The notes beneath the pieces were generated by a model. It had not been told where the DNA came from. It did not search any database and saw nothing but the letters and a program-made list of their open reading frames with translations. The position numbers and the translations under genes were made by a program. From a bacterium (lineage in GTDB: Bacteria > Patescibacteriota > Minisyncoccia > Phycocordibacterales > VMEP01), in contig JAUYLU010000045.1 in the NCBI GenBank assembly GCA_030699625.1, positions 1 through 5,122 of the forward strand: a stretch of DNA of 5,122 bases, written 5' to 3'. Position 1 is the stretch's first letter. The number at the start of each line of letters is the position of its first letter. Positions 1 through 5,122 of the stretch are shown here, one piece after another.

Positions 1-12
1 TACGACTCACAA

Positions 13-3000
13 ATGCCAGATAAACCAGCCAACAAAAGCGCATCTCGCGCCGAGTCGATGACCGCCCATGAGGGTCTAGAGCCGGTGCGCAAGCGCCCCG
101 GCATGTACATCGGCACGACGGGCGTCGACGGCCTCCACCACCTCATTTGGGAGATTTTCGACAACTCGCGCGACGAGGCCATGGGCGGCTTCGCCGACCG
201 CATCGAAATCGCCCTCCTTCCAGGAAACCGCGTGCGGGTGGCCGACAATGGCCGCGGCATTCCCGTCGACATCCATAAGAAGACGAAAGTCTCGGCGCTC
301 GAGACGGTCATGACCACGCTCCATGCCGGCGGCAAGTTTGGCGGCGAGGGCTACAAGGTCTCAGGCGGCCTCCACGGCGTCGGCGCCTCGGTGGTGAACG
401 CCCTCTCGCGCTATGCGAGGGTGGAAGTGTACCGCGACGGCGGACATTTCATGCAGGAATACGCGCAGGGAAAGAAAAAGGCCTCGGTCAAGAAACTTGG
501 ACCCTCGAAGCTCCACGGCACCGTCGTCACCTTCGAGCCTGACCCCGAAATATTCAAAGAGATACGCTTCGATTGGAACGTCATCGTTTCGCACATGCGC
601 CAGCAGGCCTATCTCGTGCGGGGGCTCCGCATCGCCATACTCGACCTCCGCGGCTACACGGGGAAACTCGATGAGGATGCCTCCTATTATCTTTCCGACC
701 TCGGCTACGACGCCCCGTCGACCTCCTTCTATTTCGAGGGCGGCCTCGTCTCGCTCGTCAAGTTCTATAATCAGCTTCAGAAGTCCGTCCATAGGAATAT
801 TTTCTACGTCGAGAAAGAGCACGAAGGGGTGCACGTCGAGATCGCCCTCCAGTACATCGACGACATCGCCACCAAGATCTCCGCGTTCGCGAACAACACG
901 TACAACGCCGAAGGCGGCACGCACGTGACCGGCTTCAAGACCGCCCTTACCCGGCTCATCAATAATTACGGCCGGAAGAACAACATCATCAAGGAAAAGG
1001 ACGAGAACTTCACCGGCGAGGACGTGCTCGAGGGGCTCACGGCGGTGATATCGGTGAAGCTCCGCGAGGTACAGTTCGAAGGGCAGACCAAGGCGAAGCT
1101 CGGCTCCGTCGAGGCGCAGGGCGCCGTCGCCGCCGTCTTCGGCGAAGGATTCGACGCCTTCCTCGAGGAGCACCCCGACGACGCGCGCGAGATCATCGGG
1201 AAGGCGGTGCTCGCCCTGCGGGCGAGAAAGGCCGCCAAGGCCGCGAAAGATTCGGTGCTCCGCAAGGGCGCGCTCGAAGGAATGACCCTACCCGGCAAGC
1301 TCGCCGATTGCCAGACGCGCGAGGCCTCGGAAGCGGAGCTTTTCATCGTCGAGGGAGATTCAGCGGGTGGGTGCTTTTCCGGCGATACAAAAGTTGCACT
1401 CGCCGACGGGAGGGATCTTTCTTTTGAAGAACTGATAAAGGAATATGCGCAAGGTAAGAAAAATTATTGCTATACCATTGGCGAATTCGGCGATATAGAA
1501 ATTCAAGAAATTCTTCACCCGCGCATTACAAAAAAGAATGCGAAGGTTATTAAAATTATATTGGATAATGGAGAGGAAATCATATGCACGCCAGCCCATA
1601 AATTCATGTTGCGTGACGGCACCTACCGCGAAGCGCACGAACTTTCCGTCAGCGACTCATTGATGCCACTCAATCGGCAGATCTCACGTTTAGGAAAACG
1701 CATCACGATACAAGGATACGAATTAGTGTTTACCCCAGGATCAAACCGCTGGATATTCACCCACCTGCTTTCCGATCAGTACAATCTCAAGCGGGGAATC
1801 TATGAAAAAATCACAGGAGACACGGTACATCATAAAAATTTTAACAAGCGCGATAACAACCCCGACAATGTAGTAAGAATGGACAAGCAAGCACACTTGT
1901 TGCACCATACTCGATTTTTGGGAAAAACGCTTCATTCAGACGCATCGAAACAAAAAGCAAGAGAGGCCCATGCATTGCCCGAGTATAGGGAAAAAATACG
2001 GAAGATAATGTCTATGCCGAAAATGCGCGCGCTTTTGTCTACTCGAGCGAAGCAACAGTGGGAAAATGAAGCGTATAAAAAATATATGGCGGAAGCTTTT
2101 CTGCGCTTCCGAAATGGTAATAATGATTACAGAAGGGAAACAGATGCTCGTCTCTTCAAACTTCAAAAAGAATATTGGGCTCGGCCAGAAAATCGCAGCA
2201 AGCAATCCGAGCGCACCCGTGCTTACTTCGAGCAACATCCGGAATTCCGAAAAAAATACTCCGAAAAAGCAAAAGCACAATGGACTAGCTCGGATCTGCG
2301 AGCGTGGAGAAGCACGACGACCAAAAAACAATGGACAAATGAATTCAGAAACAAAAGAAAGAAAGCCTATAATGCCACTTATTTACAAAAAGGACTGAAA
2401 GTCCTTCACGATATTTACCTTGCATTTGGAAGAGTTGATTATGGGAAATATGATACCGTGCGGAAGACCACGAATGATAAAAGTCTCTTGCGCGTAGATA
2501 CTTTGCGAGATAGGTTTTTTGGCGGCAATATTCCCCGCTTTGAGGAGGCGGTGATGCGATACAATCACAGGATTGCATCGATAGAACCGCTGTCGCGCCC
2601 TACGGATGTGTATGACCTGGAAGTTCCCGGTACACACAATTTCGCCTTGGCGAGCGGTGTATTTGTGCACAATAGCAGCAAACAGGGGCGCGACCGCCGC
2701 ACCCAGGCCATCCTCCCCTTGAAGGGGAAAATCCTGAACGTCGAGCGCGCCCGCCTCGACAAGATGCTCGCCTCGCAGGAAATAAAATACCTCGTGGTAG
2801 CGCTCGGCACCGCCATCGGCGACGCCTTCGACCTTTCACGCCTGCGCTACCACAAGGTCATCATCGCCACCGATGCCGACGTCGACGGCGCCCACATCCG
2901 GACGCTCCTCCTCACCCTCTTTTACCGTTACTTCCGCCCGCTCATCGAAGGGGGCTACATCTACATCGCCCAGCCGCCGCTTTACAAGATAAAGAAAGGC

Positions 3001-3378
3001 AAGGAATTCTTCTATTTCTATAACGAAGAGGAAAAGGCGAAGTTCGTGAAAAAAGAGGCGGGCGACGCGTCAGAAATCGAGGAGATCGAAGTTCCCGAAA
3101 CTGCAGAGGGAGAAACGGAAGAAGAAGGGGAAGAGGACGGAGAGAAGGGGAAAAAGAAACCAAAACTCTCCGTCCAGCGCTATAAGGGTCTCGGCGAGAT
3201 GAACCCAGAAGAGCTGTGGGAGACCACCATGGACCCGGCGCGGCGCATCGTGAAGCAGGTGTCCATCGAGGATGCCGAAGACGCCGACAAGGTGTTCGAG
3301 ACCCTCATGGGGAACGACGTGCCTTCGCGCAAGTCTTTCATCCAGTCGAATGCCAAGCACGCGAACATCGATATCTAA
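13..3378 (+). CDS. gyrB: DNA gyrase subunit B precursor, interrupted by an intein
   Basis: GyrB is the ATPase and TOPRIM subunit of DNA gyrase, which works with GyrA to introduce negative supercoils. The reading frame is 1121 residues; removing the intein (454-887) leaves 687, slightly above the usual 630-650 for short GyrB. The GHKL ATPase domain (about 1-220) shows catalytic E47, N51 (DNSRDEA), D78 (DNGRGIP) and the GGLHGVG loop at 118-124. The transducer domain (about 221-400) carries the QTK loop at 358-360. The TOPRIM domain has E447 in EGDSAGG and the metal-binding D954/D956/D958 in DADVDG, separated by the intein. The GyrB tail contains [15 protein letters not shown] near 1055-1069 and ends with an NAKHANIDI terminus. 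Residues about 1016-1050 are an acidic/lysine-rich low-complexity insert. The ATG at 13 gives a normal GyrB N-terminus; no Shine-Dalgarno is visible in the 12 bases before it. The end of the protein favours GyrB over ParE. Confidence 0.97.
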   Translation: MPDKPANKSASRAESMTAHEGLEPVRKRPGMYIGTTGVDGLHHLIWEIFDNSRDEAMGGFADRIEIALLPGNRVRVADNGRGIPVDIHKKTKVSALETVMTTLHAGGKFGGEGYKVSGGLHGVGASVVNALSRYARVEVYRDGGHFMQEYAQGKKKASVKKLGPSKLHGTVVTFEPDPEIFKEIRFDWNVIVSHMRQQAYLVRGLRIAILDLRGYTGKLDEDASYYLSDLGYDAPSTSFYFEGGLVSLVKFYNQLQKSVHRNIFYVEKEHEGVHVEIALQYIDDIATKISAFANNTYNAEGGTHVTGFKTALTRLINNYGRKNNIIKEKDENFTGEDVLEGLTAVISVKLREVQFEGQTKAKLGSVEAQGAVAAVFGEGFDAFLEEHPDDAREIIGKAVLALRARKAAKAAKDSVLRKGALEGMTLPGKLADCQTREASEAELFIVEGDSAGGCFSGDTKVALADGRDLSFEELIKEYAQGKKNYCYTIGEFGDIEIQEILHPRITKKNAKVIKIILDNGEEIICTPAHKFMLRDGTYREAHELSVSDSLMPLNRQISRLGKRITIQGYELVFTPGSNRWIFTHLLSDQYNLKRGIYEKITGDTVHHKNFNKRDNNPDNVVRMDKQAHLLHHTRFLGKTLHSDASKQKAREAHALPEYREKIRKIMSMPKMRALLSTRAKQQWENEAYKKYMAEAFLRFRNGNNDYRRETDARLFKLQKEYWARPENRSKQSERTRAYFEQHPEFRKKYSEKAKAQWTSSDLRAWRSTTTKKQWTNEFRNKRKKAYNATYLQKGLKVLHDIYLAFGRVDYGKYDTVRKTTNDKSLLRVDTLRDRFFGGNIPRFEEAVMRYNHRIASIEPLSRPTDVYDLEVPGTHNFALASGVFVHNSSKQGRDRRTQAILPLKGKILNVERARLDKMLASQEIKYLVVALGTAIGDAFDLSRLRYHKVIIATDADVDGAHIRTLLLTLFYRYFRPLIEGGYIYIAQPPLYKIKKGKEFFYFYNEEEKAKFVKKEAGDASEIEEIEVPETAEGETEEEGEEDGEKGKKKPKLSVQRYKGLGEMNPEELWETTMDPARRIVKQVSIEDAEDADKVFETLMGNDVPSRKSFIQSNAKHANIDI
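1825..1908 (+). other. HNH nuclease motif inside the intein
   Basis: Residues 605-632 of the precursor contain the homing-endonuclease signature: paired H606-H607, then [12 protein letters not shown] with N616 and N619, then H628 and H631-H632. This is the usual HH...NN-P-x-N...H...H layout of HNH nucleases, which cut one or both strands of an intein-less allele to start homing. All key histidines and asparagines are present, so the nuclease has no visible inactivating change. The gyrB intein of Synechocystis, from memory, has the same nuclease type, unlike the LAGLIDADG enzymes of most inteins. Confidence 0.85.
1948..2361 (+). repeat. Degenerate 17-20 residue basic/aromatic protein repeats in the intein
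   Basis: Residues about 646-783, following the HNH motif, form a run of about seven or eight related units. Each has an aromatic or His residue, two or three spacers, P/N-E/D, an aromatic or leucine, then R/K-rich helix-like sequence. Anchors are HALPEYR (653-659), MSMPKMR (666-672), WENEAYK (683-689), a weak unit near NDYRR (704-708), WARPENR (722-728), FEQHPEFR (739-746), WTSSDLR (757-763) and WTNEFRN (774-780). The spacing, charge and predicted helicity suggest a tandem DNA-binding array that gives the nuclease its target specificity. That role is inference; I do not recognise a named domain. Confidence 0.6.
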
Positions 3379-3380
3379 TC

Positions 3381-3728
3381 ATGTGGCTGGCTGTTTCCCT
3401 TCTTCTTATCTTTATCGCCGAGGGATTTAATATTTTCGGCGAGATGGTTGCAGCAAAACTCCCGACTACGGAATCTCTATTCAGCCTGAAGAGTATCCCG
3501 CTTTTTATCCTGGTGACGATTGGGGCTTGCCTTCTTTTGTTCGCCTACTCGTTGGGATATCAATCCACGAAAAATATCTGGATCGTCAGTGCAGCGGCCG
3601 TGACCTCCATCCTTATCATTGAGCCGATTTTGGCATATGCTTTTTTCCAGCAATTGCCGACCAAAGGCGCGCTCCTTGGATTCATATTTGGGATAGCGGG
3701 GTTCATCGCTACGCTTACGTGGCGTTGA
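3381..3728 (+). CDS. Small four-helix membrane protein, SMR/DMT-transporter-like
   Basis: This 115-residue protein is almost entirely hydrophobic, with four predicted membrane segments at about 3-21, 38-60, 65-89 and 95-113, so it should sit in the cytoplasmic membrane. Size and topology match small multidrug resistance (SMR) proteins and single EamA/DMT halves. Glu14, preceded by Ala13 in the first helix, sits where EmrE has its essential A13-E14. An IW pair (66-67) opens the third helix much as W63 does in EmrE. The fourth helix (GALLGFIFGIAGFIATL) resembles the glycine-rich last helix of DMT proteins. The substrate is unknown. The ATG at 3381 lies two bases after the gyrB stop with no Shine-Dalgarno, suggesting translational coupling; an in-frame upstream extension lies inside gyrB and is rejected. 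GC is about 44% in row 3421-3480, lower than in gyrB. The gene call is firm; the family assignment is tentative. Confidence 0.82.
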   Translation: MWLAVSLLLIFIAEGFNIFGEMVAAKLPTTESLFSLKSIPLFILVTIGACLLLFAYSLGYQSTKNIWIVSAAAVTSILIIEPILAYAFFQQLPTKGALLGFIFGIAGFIATLTWR

Positions 3729-3748
3729 TATGATACGATAGTACTATT
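3726..3748 (+). promoter_or_regulatory. Possible extended -10 promoter before the 19-residue ORF
   Basis: TGATATGAT at 3726-3734 matches an extended -10 element (TGn followed by TATGAT, five of six matches to TATAAT). No good -35 box is visible, which extended -10 promoters can tolerate. The predicted transcript start near 3741 falls in a 10-base perfect palindrome, ATAGTACTAT at 3738-3747, just before the GTG at 3749. The leader would be only about eight bases. A palindrome this short can occur by chance, so an operator role is speculative. Confidence 0.25.
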
Positions 3749-3808
3749 GTGGCAAAAGGGAACAACGCTCGGCGCAAAGAACAAAAGAAGCCGAAAAAAA
3801 AGAAGTAG
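3749..3808 (+). CDS. Possible 19-residue lysine-rich peptide
   Basis: A GTG-started frame encodes MAKGNNARRKEQKKPKKKK and stops with TAG at 3806-3808, immediately at the base of the terminator hairpin. Eleven of the 19 residues are lysine or arginine. Very short basic proteins starting MAKG-x-N and rich in KE-x-KKPKK are, from memory, annotated in many bacterial genomes, which makes this more than a random frame. No Shine-Dalgarno is visible, and the start is 20 bases after the membrane protein stop. If translated it would probably bind nucleic acid or the ribosome, but the function is unknown. The alternative is that this is only an A-rich spacer. Confidence 0.45.
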   Translation: MAKGNNARRKEQKKPKKKK

Positions 3809-3848
3809 CAAACTGGAAAAGCGCCCCTTGGGCGCTTTTCCAGTTTGC
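3808..3848. terminator. Bidirectional intrinsic terminator between convergent genes
   Basis: A perfect 19-bp inverted repeat (3808-3826 with 3830-3848) encloses a three-base CTT loop. The core is AAAA-GCGCCC-loop-GGGCGC-TTTT, so a GC-rich stem is followed by a T run when read from either strand. It lies between the + strand genes and the thrS stop on the - strand (TAG, complement of 3850-3852), with one unpaired base between. This is the standard shape of a shared terminator for convergent transcription. The T runs are part of the outer stem and only four bases long, so efficiency cannot be judged. Confidence 0.9.
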
Positions 3849-3849
3849 C

Positions 3850-5073
3850 CTATTTCCTTTCGGCGATCTCTCCCTTGAGGGTACTGATGAACCCCTCGAC
3901 GGTGGAAGAAAGGGATTTCCCGTCGCGTCCCTCGGCGGTCACCGTTTTCGATTCCATTTCTTTGTCACCGAGCACCACGAGGTAGGGGATTTTTTCCGTC
4001 TTCGCGTTTCGCACTTTTTTACCGAGCGATTCGCCGCTCTCGTCGAGCTCGGCGCGGATGCCCGCGTCCTTAAGGGCCTCATGGACCTCTTTCGCGTATG
4101 CAAAATGCTTCTCGCCGATGGGGAGCACCTTCGCCTGCACCGGCGAGAGCCAGAGCGGGAACGCCCCCGCGTACTTCTCGATGAGGAAGGCGATAGTGCG
4201 CTCGATAGAGCCGATGGACGAGCGGTGCACCGCAAAGGCGCGATGCGATTTCCCGTCCTCGCCGATGTACGTGAGATCGAAGCGGTCAGGGCCCGAAAGG
4301 TCGTACTGCACGGTGAAAACGGTGTCTTCTTTGCCATTCGCGTTCTTCATCTGAATGTCTATTTTAGGGCCGTAGAACGCAGCCTCGTCCTTGGCCTCGA
4401 CGAATTTGACCTTGCGGCTTGCCATGAGCTCGCGGAGAAGGCCTTCCGCCTTGTCCCACCCGGCGTCGTCTTTGTAGTATTTCCCGGCGTTCGCGCGGTC
4501 GCCGAGCGAGAGACGGTAATGGTAGTCGGTGCCCACGGCAAGGCCAAGGACGCCGTTCGCGTACTCGATGAGATCGAGGGCGCGGCCCATCTCGGCCACC
4601 GCCTCCTCTTCGTTCTTGCAGATGATGTGGGCGTCGGCGAGGCAGAAGGTCCGCACGCGCTGGAGGCCCATGAGCTCGCCGGACTGCTCGTAACGATAGA
4701 GCTTGGCGAGTTCGGCGATGCGCATGGGAAGCTCGCGGTACGAATGCGGCCGCGAGAGGTAAAGCTCGAAGTGATGCGGGCAAGTCATCGGCCGGAGCAT
4801 GAACTGCTCGTCGTCGATCTCGATGGGCGCGTACATCGAGTCTTTATAGTGCGGGTAGTGGCCCGACTTCACGTAGAGGTCGAGCTTTGCGATGTCGGGG
4901 GTGTAGACGTGCTGATAACCGCGCTTGAGCTCCTCATCGACGATGAAGCGCTCGAGCTCGCGCTTGATGGTGGCTCCCTTCGGTGTAAAGAGAGGAAGGC
5001 CCTTGCCGACGGTATCCGAGAAGGTAAAGAGGTCGAGTTCCTTGCCTAGCTTCTTGTGGTCGTTCGCGTCCAT
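3850..5073 (-). CDS. thrS: Threonyl-tRNA synthetase, short form lacking TGS and editing domains
   Basis: ThrRS attaches threonine to tRNA-Thr in the cytoplasm. Numbering from the ATG at 5073 gives 407 residues. The class II catalytic core (about 1-305) shows the zinc ligands C98 (MTCPHH), H149 (CLADAHI) and H283 (VHRSSIGS). It also has the motif 2 arginine R127 in the segment running to RTFCLADAH, YGPKIDI at 234-240, and motif 3 R292 (GSIERT). The anticodon-binding domain spans about 306-407 (PLWLSPVQAKVLPI to the end). Bacterial ThrRS is usually about 580-640 residues with N-terminal TGS and N2 editing domains; both are absent. A GTG at 5094 would add seven residues (414) and has AGGG three bases upstream. 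The ATG has no clear Shine-Dalgarno but matches where the core begins. The frame stays open to the window edge, yet the extra residues do not resemble an editing-domain tail. The gene is convergent with the gyrB group. Confidence 0.95.
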   Translation of the reverse strand: MDANDHKKLGKELDLFTFSDTVGKGLPLFTPKGATIKRELERFIVDEELKRGYQHVYTPDIAKLDLYVKSGHYPHYKDSMYAPIEIDDEQFMLRPMTCPHHFELYLSRPHSYRELPMRIAELAKLYRYEQSGELMGLQRVRTFCLADAHIICKNEEEAVAEMGRALDLIEYANGVLGLAVGTDYHYRLSLGDRANAGKYYKDDAGWDKAEGLLRELMASRKVKFVEAKDEAAFYGPKIDIQMKNANGKEDTVFTVQYDLSGPDRFDLTYIGEDGKSHRAFAVHRSSIGSIERTIAFLIEKYAGAFPLWLSPVQAKVLPIGEKHFAYAKEVHEALKDAGIRAELDESGESLGKKVRNAKTEKIPYLVVLGDKEMESKTVTAEGRDGKSLSSTVEGFISTLKGEIAERK

Positions 5074-5122
5074 CCTGTTAGAGATAGGGAACACTCGCCC
5101 TTTGCAGGAAGAACGTTTTCCT
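5074..5122 (-). other. thrS leader region (partial, at window edge)
   Basis: This stretch lies upstream of the preferred thrS ATG and contains the alternative GTG start at 5092-5094 with an AGGG just before it. No promoter, T-box motif or other regulator can be recognised in so short a piece. It could be the leader or the tail of an upstream gene. Confidence 0.3.

Larger units (their letters stand above)
1372..2673 (+). mobile_element. GyrB intein with HNH homing endonuclease (434 aa, in frame)
   Basis: This in-frame intein should excise itself from the GyrB precursor and ligate EGDSAGG to SSKQGRDR. Block A begins at Cys454 ([13 protein letters not shown]). Block B is TPAH with T526 and H529. 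Block F is [16 protein letters not shown] (867-882). Block G ends in VFVHN with H886 and the cyclising N887, and Ser888 is the +1 nucleophile. All class 1 splicing residues are therefore present and the element looks active. The boundaries follow from the conserved GyrB motif EGDSAGG/S-x-KQGRDR being broken exactly here. The central part holds an HNH nuclease motif (606-632) and basic repeats. Base composition differs from the host: about 43% GC in row 1861-1920 against about 75% in row 1081-1140, with many A/T-ending codons. Length, site and sequence resemble, from memory, the Synechocystis GyrB intein of about 435 residues. No frameshift or stop is seen. Confidence 0.96.

Noticed and set aside
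361..1173. Long open frame on the - strand inside gyrB (270 residues)
   Set aside because: It is antisense to conserved GyrB sequence, has no recognisable domain, and is explained by high GC and few stop codons in that strand.
2066..2398. 110-residue + strand frame inside the intein, considered as a free-standing nuclease
   Set aside because: It is out of frame with the intein, lacks nuclease motifs, and overlaps the basic repeat region whose coding frame is clear.
1372..2673. Group I or II intron instead of an intein
   Set aside because: The frame is open throughout, with protein splicing blocks A, B, F and G at the exact edges; no intron RNA structure is needed or seen.
3216..3380. Upstream extension of the small membrane protein
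   Set aside because: The segment overlaps the conserved GyrB C-terminus in another frame and is hydrophilic; the ATG at 3381 starts directly at the first membrane helix.
4081..5049. 322-residue open frame on the + strand across thrS
   Set aside because: It is a mirror of thrS codon bias; the translation is low-complexity and the real gene shows full ThrRS motifs on the opposite strand.
5106..5122. Imperfect inverted repeat AGGAAGAACGTTTTCCT upstream of thrS
   Set aside because: The stem is only seven pairs with a G-T wobble and lies at the window edge, so it cannot be told from chance or assigned a role.

Overview
The window holds three convincing protein genes, one plausible tiny gene and one clear mobile element. 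From left to right: a DNA gyrase subunit B gene (gyrB, + strand, 13-3378) interrupted in frame by a 434-residue HNH-type intein (1372-2673); a 115-residue four-helix membrane protein of SMR/DMT type starting two bases after the gyrB stop (3381-3728); a possible 19-residue lysine-rich peptide (3749-3808); a symmetric, probably bidirectional terminator (3808-3848); and a convergent threonyl-tRNA synthetase gene on the - strand (3850 to about 5073), short because it lacks the usual N-terminal TGS and editing domains.

The organism is bacterial and uses a code in which TGA is a stop. The core genes are GC-rich, with strongly GC-ending codons. The minimal ThrRS with an N-terminus like DHKKLGKELDLFTFSD, the GyrB sequence style and the weak or absent Shine-Dalgarno sequences fit a Candidate Phyla Radiation (Patescibacteria/Parcubacteria-like) genome. 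This is inference from remembered family features, not a database result.

The most notable item is the gyrB intein. It sits directly after the TOPRIM motif EGDSAGG. It therefore separates the catalytic glutamate from the metal-binding DADVD motif by 434 residues, and active gyrase should require protein splicing. All expected splicing residues are visible (Cys1, block B TxxH, block F, terminal His-Asn, Ser at +1). An HNH nuclease motif and a run of degenerate 17-20 residue basic/aromatic repeats fill its centre. Its base composition is far more AT-rich than the host gene, which points to horizontal arrival. From memory it closely resembles the GyrB intein of the cyanobacterium Synechocystis.

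The gyrB transcript probably reads through into the small membrane protein gene by coupling. Transcription from both sides then ends at the shared 19-bp hairpin between the tiny ORF and thrS. No tRNA, rRNA, CRISPR array or insertion sequence was seen.
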